Assembly: GCF_014196495.1 (NCBI RefSeq) | Contig: NZ_JACIDT010000019.1 | Location: 1-64,000 of the forward strand | Reading direction: 5' to 3' | Source: Sphingobium jiangsuense | GTDB taxonomy: Bacteria; Pseudomonadota; Alphaproteobacteria; Sphingomonadales; Sphingomonadaceae | Length of the DNA: 64,000 nt | Part shown: in pieces, positions 1 through 9,052 of the stretch | Layout: the number at the start of each line of letters is the position of its first letter | How positions within the stretch are numbered: position 1 is the stretch's first letter | Translations under genes and position numbers: made by a program | Notes under the pieces: generated by a model | Database searches by the model: none | The model's input: the letters and a program-made list of their open reading frames with translations, nothing else | Told to the model about the DNA's origin: nothing

Positions 1-55
1 ACCGCAAGATCGCCGCTTAATATCAACCCCAGGACGAGGCCCGCACTCCGCTAAT

Positions 56-994
56 TTACGCCGCGAGTTGTGCCAAATGTTCTGACGACGGACAGGACGT
101 CATGTCCATATATTGGTTCGGGAAACCCTCATAGGGCGTGAAATGATAGCCGCCTTTCAGCTCGATCAGGCCGTTGCTGACTTGCGCTGCGAGATTGAGG
201 CTGTGGTCGGTCTTGGCATATTCGCTGGACCGCACGCCCCCCAGCGAGCCGCCGCCCTTGAAATTGCCGGCCTGGGTATAGGAGCCGCTATAGGTCAGGC
301 TGAGCCTGTCGCTTGCGGCCGTCACGGACAGCGCGCCGCCGAACCCGTCGCCATTGCTTCGATAGAAGGCCGATGCTTCGCCGGTCAGCAGCGTTTCGCC
401 CTGTTTCGCAAAGCGGGGCGGAGCGCTCTCGACGCGAATGATCCCGCCGATGCTGTCGCCGCCATAGCTGACTGGCGAAACGCCGGTAATGACGTCGATC
501 GCGCTCACGGTTTGCGGATCGGTGTAGGACAGGGGCGGATTCATATCGTTCGGACAGGCCGAGGCAATCGCCACGCCGTCGACCAGCACGGTCAAGCGCT
601 GCGCTTCAAGGCCCCGGATCACCGGCAAGGTCGAGAAGCCCCCGGCCCCATAGCCGCTGACGCCGGGTACGCTTTGCAGGATCGCTGCGGTATCGCTCGA
701 GCCGACCTGAAGGTCGCGCAGGCGCGAGGGGGAAAGCCGCTCACCCGAAACCGTCGACCCCGCCTCGCTCGCCGAGCTAACGTCGACCTCTGGCAGCGGC
801 GTCCCGTCCTGGGCGAAGGCTCGCGAGATGGGGGCGCCCGCCAGCACAGCGACGAGTGCGGGAAAAGCGAAGCTCCCGGCGAGGCGAACCTTGAAAGTTG
901 GTTGCTTGCTGGTGGAGCGAGCGAAGGCAGGCATGGTGGTTGCCGCGCAATGCGCGGAATCAAGCATAATCGTCATGTCGGAATCCTGATTCAC
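56..994 (-). pseudogene. TonB-dependent receptor, 5' fragment (copper-receptor type)
   Basis: The 312 codons hold a signal sequence (about residues 35-62, ending near AFAQ), then a full plug domain: the TonB-dependent receptor plug signatures VPGVSGYGAGG, PVIRGLEAQRLTVLVDG and the region ASACPNDMNPP typical of copper receptors of the OprC/NosA type. The beta-barrel begins (SAFYRSNGDG onwards) but stops after YMDMT; the last 12 residues (SCPSSEHLAQLAA) look unrelated and end in a stop codon. A functional receptor is usually 600-750 residues, so more than half of the barrel is missing. The break falls around position 100. The neighbouring DUF2946 gene is a known companion of such copper receptors, which supports the substrate guess. 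I call it a pseudogene; the plug-only protein could not transport. Confidence 0.8.
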
Positions 995-1043
995 ATGCGG
1001 CGCCCCGGCGAGGGGCGCCCATCAACGGGGAATGTCGAAGGAA

Positions 1044-1442
1044 TCAGGTGGTGGGAGGACCGATCGCCGGCGGGCGCAGATAGGTGCCGCGCCGGAGGAC
1101 TATGCGGTTTGGACGCCGAAAAACCGTTGCGAGGATGAAGGCGAGGGCGACGGCTAGGAGCAGCGCATCGACGGCCGCGAGCGATGGCGAGGACAGGCCG
1201 GTAAAGGCGCAAGGCGCTTCCGCCTTCTTGTGCTCGTCATGGTCCTGCTCGCCGCCTTTGCTCGGCAACTTGATTGCGATCTTCTGAGGCCCTTGCCCCG
1301 AGCACAGCTGGACCAGGATCACGCCATTCGAGACGACCGGCATGAAACCCGCCGGCACCAACGCCTTCACGAGCAGCGCAGCGCCTAGCAGGAGCGCGCA
1401 CAGCCAATGGTGCCGGACAAGGAATTTGCGAGCTTCGGTCAC
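1044..1442 (-). CDS. DUF2946 family protein
   Basis: 132 residues. There is one hydrophobic segment near the N-terminus (LCALLLGAALLVKALVPAGFMP, about 14-35), a periplasmic middle with QLCSGQGP and a charged stretch GGEQDHDEHKKAEAPCAF containing His and Cys, then a second hydrophobic segment (about 90-110). This matches DUF2946, a small membrane protein family commonly next to copper TonB receptors. Function is not established; the Cys/His content is compatible with metal contact. It lies 49 bp upstream of the truncated receptor on the same strand, so the two were probably one transcript. Confidence 0.75.
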   Translation of the reverse strand: MTEARKFLVRHHWLCALLLGAALLVKALVPAGFMPVVSNGVILVQLCSGQGPQKIAIKLPSKGGEQDHDEHKKAEAPCAFTGLSSPSLAAVDALLLAVALAFILATVFRRPNRIVLRRGTYLRPPAIGPPTT

Positions 1443-1502
1443 GCAGCATCCTCTAAGTGCAGGCTCGTTTCATGTCGAGAATGTTTGCTTGCCGTATGTT
1501 AG

Positions 1503-2741
1503 CTAGTCGTGCCCCGCTTCATCTGGTGCCCAGATGCTGTGGGAATCGATCTGGATCTTGAGCAGAGCACGATCGGCTTCGGAGCGCGCCTCGATTTCCA
1601 TTCGGCGCGCGTCATTGGCCTGCCGGCGGGCATAGAGCATATCGGAGAGGTCGATCTGCCCGAGTTGGTAACCGCGCACCGTCCTTTCGGCGGCGTCGCC
1701 GGCGCTGCGCGCCGAAGCGTCGGCATTGCGCCAGGCATCGAGCCGGGTGTGCGCGTTGGAAAGGTCGGCATTGGCGGTCGCCTCGATGCTGCGCTGCACG
1801 GCCGCGAGTTCCATGCGCGCGGCATTGGCCTCGGCTGACGCCTGATCGGCTGCGGCTCTGCGATAGCCACCGCCGAGCGGGATTAAAGCCACCACGCCCG
1901 CGCCGGCTTCCGCGCCGCCGCGCTCGCTGAACAGGCGGACGCCGAAGCTCGGGTCTGCGATGCGATCCGCTCGCACCCGACGCGAAGTCACGTTCAGACG
2001 CTGCGCTTCCTTGTCGGCGGCGCGGATCTCGTGACTGCGCTCGATTACCAGGTCGCGCATCGCTTCCAGCCCCTGGGCGGGCAGCATGGGGTCGGCCAGT
2101 TCTGGTGGTTCGGAGGGGAGCGGGATTTCCGGAAAGGACGCTGCGAAGGTCACGCGCGCCTGTTCGCGCAGCGAGAGTGACGATGCGGCCTGCGCGCGCG
2201 CCTGAGCCAGCGCCGCCTGCGCCTGGTCGAGGTCGAGTTGGGCGGCGTCTCGCAGCGTGACCCGCCGCTTTATGGCGGCGATTGCCTCCTCCAGCCCGCG
2301 GACGCTGTCGAGATCGTTGCGATAATGGCTTCCCGCAGTGAGCCAGTCGTGCCAATAGCCGGCCAGCAGCAGCGCGGTTTGATGGCGGACATCCTCCATC
2401 TGGTTTTCCGCGACCTCAATGCCGAGCGCACCGGCTTCGCGGTCGAGCGCGGCCTTGCCCGGCAGGCGGAATGGGCGGCTGATTGTCGTATCGAATTCGT
2501 CGAACCCGCCTTCGCGATCGACGGTTCGGCGAATGTAGCTGCCGCTCACCGTCACTTCGTGGGGGCCTTTGCGCAGCATATCGCCGCGTGCCCGTGCGGC
2601 TTCGACGCGCGCAATTGCGGCGGCGACGCTGGGGTGATTGTCGAGCGCTTCGTTGACCTTGTCGGCAGGCGGCAGATCGGTATGCTGGGCCAGGGCAGGC
2701 GCGGCCGTCAGAAGGCCGAGAGCGGCGAGTACGATCCGCAT
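1503..2741 (-). CDS. CzcC/CusC-like outer-membrane efflux channel (TolC family)
   Basis: 412 residues from the ATG at 2741. I chose this start because it gives a clean signal peptide (MRIVLAALGLLTAAPALAQ) and its A is the last base of the upstream stop codon (TGATG). The body is two long helical repeats rich in Ala, Arg and Glu, as in the OEP family (for example VEAARARGD, then IERSHEIRAADKEAQRL), the alpha-barrel of a tripartite efflux channel. It is the last gene of the order adaptor, RND pump, DUF3240, channel. By family it exports metal ions across the outer membrane with the pump and adaptor. A longer reading frame extends upstream, but it only overlaps the neighbour in another frame and has low-complexity Arg-rich content. 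Confidence 0.85.
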   Translation of the reverse strand: MRIVLAALGLLTAAPALAQHTDLPPADKVNEALDNHPSVAAAIARVEAARARGDMLRKGPHEVTVSGSYIRRTVDREGGFDEFDTTISRPFRLPGKAALDREAGALGIEVAENQMEDVRHQTALLLAGYWHDWLTAGSHYRNDLDSVRGLEEAIAAIKRRVTLRDAAQLDLDQAQAALAQARAQAASSLSLREQARVTFAASFPEIPLPSEPPELADPMLPAQGLEAMRDLVIERSHEIRAADKEAQRLNVTSRRVRADRIADPSFGVRLFSERGGAEAGAGVVALIPLGGGYRRAAADQASAEANAARMELAAVQRSIEATANADLSNAHTRLDAWRNADASARSAGDAAERTVRGYQLGQIDLSDMLYARRQANDARRMEIEARSEADRALLKIQIDSHSIWAPDEAGHD

Positions 2742-3040
2742 CAGGCGATCCTTCCATGATCGAGCAGGGGCGTCGTGCGCCACCGGACCGGCAGATCGCG
2801 CCGCGCGTCTTTTACGGTGCGGAGCAGGTCGGGCACCGCGTCTGCGCTCACGATCAGTTCGAGCGTCGAACGCTTCAATTCGCCCGACACGCGCTCGGCG
2901 GTTCCCGCATCGCCAAAATCGCGACCTCGCACAGCTTCCCCGCGGACATGGATTGGCGTGGGGGAGACGGCGCGGATCGCGTCCACGAGAAGCTCGGTAT
3001 CGCGGGTGGCGCAATGGAGGGTGAACAGCAGGTCAGGCAT
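2741..3040 (-). CDS. DUF3240 family protein
   Basis: 99 residues, small and soluble, without signal or membrane segment. It matches the DUF3240 family, which is repeatedly found inside CzcCBA-type metal efflux operons; the fold is thought to be PII/ferredoxin-like. Here it starts 8 bp inside the end of the RND pump gene and its stop overlaps the channel start by one base, so it is translationally coupled on both sides. Function is unproven. A regulatory or metal-sensing partner of the pump is an inference from position only. Confidence 0.7.
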   Translation of the reverse strand: MPDLLFTLHCATRDTELLVDAIRAVSPTPIHVRGEAVRGRDFGDAGTAERVSGELKRSTLELIVSADAVPDLLRTVKDARRDLPVRWRTTPLLDHGRIA

Positions 3041-6000
3041 TAGCGGCCTCCCCGGCGCTTTCCCCGAAGCGCTCGAACAGGATCGGCAGTAGGACCAGCG
3101 TCAGCAAAGTGGAGGTAATGAGGCCGCCGATCACCACGATCGCGAGCGGCCGCTGGATCTCGGACCCCGGCCCGCTGGCGAACAGCAGGGGGACGAGGCC
3201 GAAGGCCGTGATGCCGGCAGTCATCAGCACCGGTCGCAGCCGACGCTGCGCGCCCAGGCGCACGGTCTCGGCCATACCCACCCCGTCGGCGCGCAACTGG
3301 CGGAAATAGGCCACCAGCACCAACCCATTGAGCACGGCGATGCCGAGCAGGGCGATGAACCCCACCGACGCCGGGACCGAGAGATACTCGCCCGACAGCC
3401 ACAGCGAGATCAGCCCGCCGACCATCGCGAAGGGGATGTTGGAGAGGATCAGCAGCGCGGCGCGCAATGAGCGCAGCGCCGCCAGCAGGACGAGGAAGAT
3501 CAACACCAGCGCTACGGGCACCACCATCATCAGCCGGGCCGATGCGCGCTGCTGGTTCTCGAACTGACCGCCCCAGACGATGCTGTAGCCTGCCGGTAGC
3601 CGTACCTTGGCGGTGACCTGCGCCTTCGCCTCATCGACATAGCCGACCAGATCGCGGCCGGAGACGAAGGCCTGCACCAGCGCGAAGCGCGAGCCGTTCT
3701 CGTGATCGAGCTTCACCGGTCCCTGCGTGCGCTCCACCCGCGCCATGTCGCTGACACGCGCCAGCGTGCCATCGGGCGTGCGCAATTGCAGGTCGGCGAA
3801 ACGGGCCGGATCGCTCCGGATGCCGTCGTCACCGCGAATGACGATCGGAATGCGTTTCTGACCTTCGGCCACGACCCCGGACCGCACGCCCTCGACCTGT
3901 GCGCGCAGCGCGTCCTGGAACTGGTCGACCGGCATCCCGAACCGCCCCGCCGCCGCGCGGTCGATGTCGAGTTGGAGATAGTCCACATTGTCGTTGGCGA
4001 CCGTCAGGACCTCCGATGAGCCGTGGATGCCGGACAGGATATCCTGGATCCGACCCGCGAGCTCGGCGAGCGTTGCGGTGTCAGGCCCGAAAATCTTGAC
4101 CGCTAGATCGCCGCGCGCGCCGGTGAGCATCTCCGAGACGCGCATCTCGATCGGCTGGGTGAAACTCGATTGGATACCGGGCAGGCCGTCCAGCGCCTTG
4201 CGCATTTCCCCGACGACGAAATCCTTGTCCCCGCGCCATTGCGAGCGCGGCTTCAACTGGACGAAGCTGTCGGTCTCGTTCGGTCCCATCGGATCGAGAC
4301 CGATCTCGTCGGAGCCGACGCGGGCGATCACGTCCTCCACCTCCGGCACGGTGCGGAGCGCGCGCTGCACCGCCATGTCGCCGGCCACCGATTGGTCCAG
4401 GCTGATCGAGGGCAGCTTGGTAAGCTGCACGATCACCGAGCCTTCGTCCATCGTCGGCATGAAGGTCTTCCCGGCCGCGCCATAAGCGAGGCCCGCCAGC
4501 ACCAGCCCGGTGGCGGAGAGACCATAGACCAGCTTCTTGTGCGCGAACGCCGCGTCGAGCAGCGCCTGGTAGCGCGGGCCGATCTGCCGCATGATCCATG
4601 GCTCACCATGATGGCCGCTCCTGAGGCTGAAGGAGGCAAGGACCGGCACCAGCGTCAGGGCGAGCAGCAGGGAGCCCGCGAGCGCGAAGACGATGGTGAG
4701 CGCGACGGGCGCGAACAGCTTGCCCTCCAGCCCCTGCAGCGAAAGCAGGGGCAGGAACACGAGCGCGATGATGACGATGCCCGCCGACACCGGCACGATC
4801 ACCTCGCTGGTTGCGCGGAATACGTGGTTGAGTCGGGGCGTGTCCTCGCCCTGGGCATGGCTCAGGCGCTCGACGACATTCTCGACCACCACCACCGCGC
4901 CGTCGACCAGCATCCCGATCGCGATGGCGAGCCCGCCGAGGCTCATGAGGTTCGCGGACAGCCCCATGACGCGCATGAACAGGAAGGTGATGAGCGCGGC
5001 CATCGGCAGGGTCGCCGCGACGATCGTGGCCGCACGCCAGTCGCCGAGGAACAGGATCAGCAGCACGACGACCAGCACGGTCGCTTCCAGCAGCGCCTCC
5101 TCGACCGTGCCGACCGCGCGCCCGATCAGATCGGAGCGATCGTAGAAGACATGGATCTGCGTGCCTGCGGGCAAGCTGTGCTGAAGCCCGGCAAGCCGCG
5201 TCCGCACGCCATCGACCACCGCCCGCGCATCCGCGCCGCGCAGCGCGATCACCAGGCCCTCCACCGCCTCGGCCTTGCCGCCGCGCGTCACCGCCCCATA
5301 GCGGGTGAGGCTGCCGGTGCCGACTGTGGCGACGTCGCCCAGGCGGACGATGCGGCCGTCCCGGCTGGCGATGACCAGCGTTTGCAGATCCTCCACGCTG
5401 CGGATCGCGCCCACGGCCCGGACGATCAGCGATTCCTCGCCATCGGTCAGGCGCCCCGCGCCGTCATTGCGATTGCCGCTTTCGATCGCGGTGCGCAGAT
5501 CGGAGATCGAGAGCTTCGCGCTCGCCAGCGCCACCGGATCAGGCCGGACCTCGAAGGTACGAACATAGCCGCCCAGCGCGTTCACGTCCGCGACGCCGGG
5601 CACTGTGCGCAGCGCCGGGCGGATCGTCCAGTCGAGCAGTTCGCGTTTCTGCTGGAGAGACAGCGGCCCTTCGATCGTGAACATGTAGACGTCGGACAGG
5701 GGCGTCGAGATCGGCGCGAGACCGCCGGTCACGGCAGCAGGCAGATCGCCCGTCACGCCCGCCAGCCGTTCGGCGACCTGTTGGCGCGCCCAGTAGATGT
5801 CGGTGCCGTCGGTAAAGTCGATGGTTATGTCGGCGATGGCATATTTGGCGCTCGAGCGCAGGATCGCCTGGTTGGGAATGCCGAGCATCTCCGTCTCGAT
5901 CGGCGTGATGACGCGGCTCTCGACCTCCTCCGGCGTCATGCCGGGGGCTTTGAGGATCAGCTTCACCTGGGTCTGCGCGATGTTGGGATAGGCATCGACC

Positions 6001-6104
6001 GGCAAGTTGACAAAAGCCCAGACCCCGAGCCCGGCCGTGGCGGCGGCAAGGATCAGGACGAGCAGACGATAGGACAGCGCGGTGGCGACAAGCGAACGCA
6101 GCAT
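3033..6104 (-). CDS. Heavy-metal RND efflux pump, CzcA/CusA family
   Basis: 1,023 residues, the usual length for HME-RND pumps. It starts with a membrane helix (LVLILAAATAGLGVWAF) followed by LPVDAYPNIAQTQV, the family hallmark. The proton-relay helix near residue 390-405 reads AIGMLVDGAVVVVEN, with Asp and Glu kept. This is intermediate between the CzcA type (DG-AVVVVEN) and the CusA type (AIG-x-x-VD), so I do not assign the metal. Two porter domains and two blocks of membrane helices are in the normal order. It exports divalent or monovalent metal from periplasm and inner membrane using the proton gradient, with the adaptor 9 bp upstream and the channel downstream. The copper-type neighbours favour Cu or Ag; this is context only. 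Confidence 0.92.
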   Translation of the reverse strand: MLRSLVATALSYRLLVLILAAATAGLGVWAFVNLPVDAYPNIAQTQVKLILKAPGMTPEEVESRVITPIETEMLGIPNQAILRSSAKYAIADITIDFTDGTDIYWARQQVAERLAGVTGDLPAAVTGGLAPISTPLSDVYMFTIEGPLSLQQKRELLDWTIRPALRTVPGVADVNALGGYVRTFEVRPDPVALASAKLSISDLRTAIESGNRNDGAGRLTDGEESLIVRAVGAIRSVEDLQTLVIASRDGRIVRLGDVATVGTGSLTRYGAVTRGGKAEAVEGLVIALRGADARAVVDGVRTRLAGLQHSLPAGTQIHVFYDRSDLIGRAVGTVEEALLEATVLVVVLLILFLGDWRAATIVAATLPMAALITFLFMRVMGLSANLMSLGGLAIAIGMLVDGAVVVVENVVERLSHAQGEDTPRLNHVFRATSEVIVPVSAGIVIIALVFLPLLSLQGLEGKLFAPVALTIVFALAGSLLLALTLVPVLASFSLRSGHHGEPWIMRQIGPRYQALLDAAFAHKKLVYGLSATGLVLAGLAYGAAGKTFMPTMDEGSVIVQLTKLPSISLDQSVAGDMAVQRALRTVPEVEDVIARVGSDEIGLDPMGPNETDSFVQLKPRSQWRGDKDFVVGEMRKALDGLPGIQSSFTQPIEMRVSEMLTGARGDLAVKIFGPDTATLAELAGRIQDILSGIHGSSEVLTVANDNVDYLQLDIDRAAAGRFGMPVDQFQDALRAQVEGVRSGVVAEGQKRIPIVIRGDDGIRSDPARFADLQLRTPDGTLARVSDMARVERTQGPVKLDHENGSRFALVQAFVSGRDLVGYVDEAKAQVTAKVRLPAGYSIVWGGQFENQQRASARLMMVVPVALVLIFLVLLAALRSLRAALLILSNIPFAMVGGLISLWLSGEYLSVPASVGFIALLGIAVLNGLVLVAYFRQLRADGVGMAETVRLGAQRRLRPVLMTAGITAFGLVPLLFASGPGSEIQRPLAIVVIGGLITSTLLTLVLLPILFERFGESAGEAANA

Positions 6105-6113
6105 CGGGAGAGC

Positions 6114-7226
6114 CTATTGCGCGGTGGCGAGCGCCTTGAGCGCGCTCGTACCGGAAACCACCACCTGTTCACCGGGCCTGATCCCGGAGAGCAGCACCGT
6201 GCGGCCATCACTGCCGCCGCCGCCGGTCACGGCGCGCACGGCAAAGCCGCCGCGCGCGGTCACGAACACAACCGGCTTGCCGTCGATCATGGTGACCGCC
6301 GTATCGGGCACGCTGACCGCGCCCGCCGGCGCCGGGCCGACGATGACGATGCTGGTTGCGCGCCCCGCGACAACACCGGGTCCGGCCGGAATCTCCGCCT
6401 TGAGGCCGGCCGAACGGGTCGCGGGATCGATGGCCGTTCCCACCGCGACGATCCGGCCGGTGAGGTTGGGAAGTAGCCGCACGCTCATGCCGGGGCGCAC
6501 TTGCCCGATCAGCCGTTCGGGCAATTGGCCGACCACTTCATAGCGATCCGTCGCGTCGATCACATAGGGCGCGGTGGTGCCGTCCACCGGATTGCCGGTC
6601 TGGATGGAGGCGCTGGTGACGCGACCCGCGATAGGAGCCGTCAGCGTATAGGAGCCGCTGGCGCCATGACCGCCCACCATCGCCAGGATGCGCGACTTTT
6701 CCGAAACGTCGGCGCGAGCCTCGGCTGCGATGGCATTGGCTTCGTCAGCGCGCGCGCCTGCGATGATGCCTTCGCGGCTGAGCAGGGAGAGCCGCGCGGC
6801 ATTGGCCTCGGCTACGCCACGCCGCGCGTTCGCGCGGCTGAGGTCCGCGCCGATCGTCAGCACGTCGCGGCTGGCGATGATCGCCAGCGGCTGGCCCCGC
6901 CGCACGCTGTCGCCCTCGACCACGAGAGTCCGCAACACGGTGCCGGGAAAGGTCGCGGCCACCGCCACCCGGGCGTTGGCGGGAGGCTCGATCATCGCGG
7001 GGATGGTGGCGAGCGCCGCATCCGCGGCTGCCGTCGCGGGCATAAGGCGGATACCCATCTGCGCGGCGCGGCGCGCATCCACCGCCAGGATCCCATCTGT
7101 CGGTTGGGCGTTGCTTGCCGGCGCGGAGTTGCCCGTCTCGACCGGCCGACTGGCGAACCACCACAGGCCTGATAGAATCAAGGCGATCGTCGCGGCGCCC
7201 GCAATGAGGGTGTATCGTCTGGACAT
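6114..7226 (-). CDS. RND efflux periplasmic adaptor (CusB/CzcB, HlyD-like)
   Basis: 370 residues. An N-terminal anchor (YTLIAGAATIALILSGLWWF) is followed by a barrel-sandwich half (VAVAATFPGTVLRTLVVEGDSVRRGQPLAII), an alpha-hairpin (ANARRGVAEANAARLSLLS), the second lipoyl half (YTLTAPIAGRV) and beta-barrel and membrane-proximal domains. It bridges the pump and the outer-membrane channel and, in this family, can pass metal to the pump. It is the first gene of the operon. The start codon lies 22 bp downstream of the GTCAG direct repeat at 7249-7264, so the leader is very short. Confidence 0.88.
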   Translation of the reverse strand: MSRRYTLIAGAATIALILSGLWWFASRPVETGNSAPASNAQPTDGILAVDARRAAQMGIRLMPATAAADAALATIPAMIEPPANARVAVAATFPGTVLRTLVVEGDSVRRGQPLAIIASRDVLTIGADLSRANARRGVAEANAARLSLLSREGIIAGARADEANAIAAEARADVSEKSRILAMVGGHGASGSYTLTAPIAGRVTSASIQTGNPVDGTTAPYVIDATDRYEVVGQLPERLIGQVRPGMSVRLLPNLTGRIVAVGTAIDPATRSAGLKAEIPAGPGVVAGRATSIVIVGPAPAGAVSVPDTAVTMIDGKPVVFVTARGGFAVRAVTGGGGSDGRTVLLSGIRPGEQVVVSGTSALKALATAQ

Positions 7227-7248
7227 GCGCTCGGGCTAGGGAGCGTTC

Positions 7249-7264
7249 CTGACCGAACCCTGAC
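7249..7264 (-). promoter_or_regulatory. GTCAG-N6-GTCAG direct repeat, site 1 (efflux operon)
   Basis: On the minus strand this reads GTCAGGGTTCGGTCAG, two GTCAG half-sites 11 bp apart, ending 22 bp before the adaptor start. An 11-bp direct repeat is the usual layout for OmpR/PhoB-type response regulators. Near-identical copies lie at 9782-9797 and 10560-10575. TAGCCC occurs 10 nt downstream both here and at site 2. Binding by the local regulator is inferred. Confidence 0.7.
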
Positions 7265-7283
7265 GGGATATGAGGATTGAAGA

Positions 7284-8300
7284 TCAGGTCGCGGGAAAAC
7301 GCAGCACCAGTTCACGGTCGGCCGGATCGGTCTCAAGCGTGCCGCCATGGGCCGCCATGATCCGGTCGACGATAGCGAGGCCGAGGCCGGCGCCATCCTT
7401 GCTCGCATGGTCGGCGCGGCGGTGGCGTTGCACAAGGTCGCGCAACCTTTCGAGCGCCAGCCCAGGGCCCTCGTCCCGCACGCCCAATAGCGCGTGGGGG
7501 CCGGCGAAGACCTGGATCGTGCCACCAGCCGGCGTCACGCGCGCGGCATTCTCGATCAGATTGCGCAGCGCTGCCGCAATCGCTTCGCGCCTGCCGTTCA
7601 CGACCGCAGCCTGACCGCGGGTATCGAACGCGATCAGCTTGCCTTGTGCGATGATCCCCGGCGCCACGGCGCTGACGACCTCGCTCGCCACATCCGCGAG
7701 TGACACCTGTTCGGGAGCGGTCTGGGCGGCCTCCGCCGCGTCGATCTGCGCGAGCAGCATGAGTTGGTCGATCAGCCGGCGCATGGCCGCCACGTCTTCC
7801 TTGAGGCGCGCGGCGTCGTCATAGTCAAGCCGGTCGAGTTCGAGAGACAGGAGGGCGAGCGGCGTGCGCAACTCGTGCGCGACGTCGGCGGCGAACGCTT
7901 CCTGCCGCCGCGCGGCCTGATCGAGCCGCGCCAACAGATCGTTGACCGCATAGACGAAGGGTAGCGCCTCGGCGGGCATTTGCGACGCATCGATGCGGAA
8001 CCCTCGTTCGTGGCCCTGTGCAGCCTCGATCCGGGCGGCGGCATCTTCCAGCGGTGCGAAGGCCTGGCGGATCACTCGGAGCACCATGATCGCGACGGGA
8101 ACGAGCAGGACGACAAGCGGCAGAGCGACATGCTCAAGCATTTCCTTGATCGCGCGGATCATCGCCGCGCGTGCATCGAGATGTGTGAAGGTGACACTGT
8201 AGAAGAAGGCGACCGCCGCCAGCAGCAGAACGGTGCCCGCCACACCAATCAGGCCCAAACCGCGTTTGAGGCGCCGTGAGATGGAGCGCTGCACGGTCAT
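7284..8300 (-). CDS. Sensor histidine kinase (metal-responsive type)
   Basis: 338 residues. It has two membrane helices (about 15-35 and 58-78) around a very short periplasmic loop, then a HAMP-like linker, the dimerisation box DVAHELRTPLALL with the phospho-acceptor His, and the ATPase boxes NLIENAARVTP (N), DEGPG (G1) and GAGLGLAIV (G2). It autophosphorylates and passes phosphate to the regulator encoded just upstream, whose stop overlaps this start by 4 bp. The small sensor loop has few residues for metal binding, so the signal may be sensed at the membrane. It is downstream of, and on the same strand as, the regulator gene. Confidence 0.9.
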   Translation of the reverse strand: MTVQRSISRRLKRGLGLIGVAGTVLLLAAVAFFYSVTFTHLDARAAMIRAIKEMLEHVALPLVVLLVPVAIMVLRVIRQAFAPLEDAAARIEAAQGHERGFRIDASQMPAEALPFVYAVNDLLARLDQAARRQEAFAADVAHELRTPLALLSLELDRLDYDDAARLKEDVAAMRRLIDQLMLLAQIDAAEAAQTAPEQVSLADVASEVVSAVAPGIIAQGKLIAFDTRGQAAVVNGRREAIAAALRNLIENAARVTPAGGTIQVFAGPHALLGVRDEGPGLALERLRDLVQRHRRADHASKDGAGLGLAIVDRIMAAHGGTLETDPADRELVLRFPAT

Positions 8301-8974
8301 GCCTTCCCGTCCTTCAGCATATAGCCGACACCCCGAACGGTATGGAGCGCGCCGGCCACGCCCGTGTCTTCGAGCTTGCGGCGCAGACGCGAAATGGCGG
8401 CTTCGACCGCATTGGGGGTCACCGGATCGTTGAAGCTGTAGAGCGCGTTCTCGATCACTTCGCGATGGACCACCGTGCCGGCTCGCCGCATCAGCAGTTC
8501 CAGAAGGTCCGCCTCGCGGCGCGAAAGGTCGATCTCGCGATCGCCAATGCTGGCAGAGCGGCTTGCCGTGTCGAAACGCAGCATGCCGACTTCGATGACG
8601 GGCTGGGTTCGAACGCCAGGCCGGCGCAGCAGGGCGCGGATGCGCGCGGCGAGCTCGTCGATCTCGAAGGGTTTGACGATATAATCGTCTGCGCCGGAAT
8701 CGAGACCGGTGACGCGATCCTCCAGCGCCCCACGCGCGGTCTGGATGATGGCAGGCGGCATCTGCTGATATTTTCGGCGGCTCGCGAGCCAGTCGATCCC
8801 GTCGCCGTCGGGCAGGCCGAGGTCGAGTATGATGGCATCATAGCTCGCGCTGCCCATCGCAGCGTCGGCTTGTGCGAGATCATGGGCAACATCGCACACG
8901 AAGCCCCGGCGCTGAAGACCGTCGGCGATCAGTGCCGCCATTCGCTCATTATCTTCGACGATGAGAAGGCGCAT
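8297..8974 (-). CDS. OmpR-family response regulator
   Basis: 225 residues. The receiver domain has the acidic pocket (VEDNE), the phospho-acceptor Asp near residue 51 (ILDLGLPDGDG) and Lys in IVKPFE. The C-terminal winged helix (LLMRRAGTVVHREVIENALY, then VEAAISRLRRKL, and the wing HTVRGVGYML) is of the CopR/CzcR/QseB type. It is the best candidate to bind the three GTCAG direct repeats upstream of the efflux, cytochrome b and VIT genes. I see no such repeat in front of this gene itself. Confidence 0.92.
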   Translation of the reverse strand: MRLLIVEDNERMAALIADGLQRRGFVCDVAHDLAQADAAMGSASYDAIILDLGLPDGDGIDWLASRRKYQQMPPAIIQTARGALEDRVTGLDSGADDYIVKPFEIDELAARIRALLRRPGVRTQPVIEVGMLRFDTASRSASIGDREIDLSRREADLLELLMRRAGTVVHREVIENALYSFNDPVTPNAVEAAISRLRRKLEDTGVAGALHTVRGVGYMLKDGKA

Positions 8975-9052
8975 GGGTTTAATGTAGACTTTCCACCAGG
9001 AACGAAAGGCAAGAAGGATTGAAGCTTTCTACCAGACCATCAACCGATGTTT

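Noticed and set aside
113..1138. Plus-strand frame of 341 codons over the TonB receptor fragment
   Set aside because: Antisense shadow; no domain, and the opposite strand carries a clear plug domain.
4170..6476. Plus-strand open frame of 768 codons across the RND pump and adaptor
   Set aside because: It is antisense to a clearly conserved pump; its His/Arg/Asp-rich composition is typical of shadow frames in GC-rich DNA.
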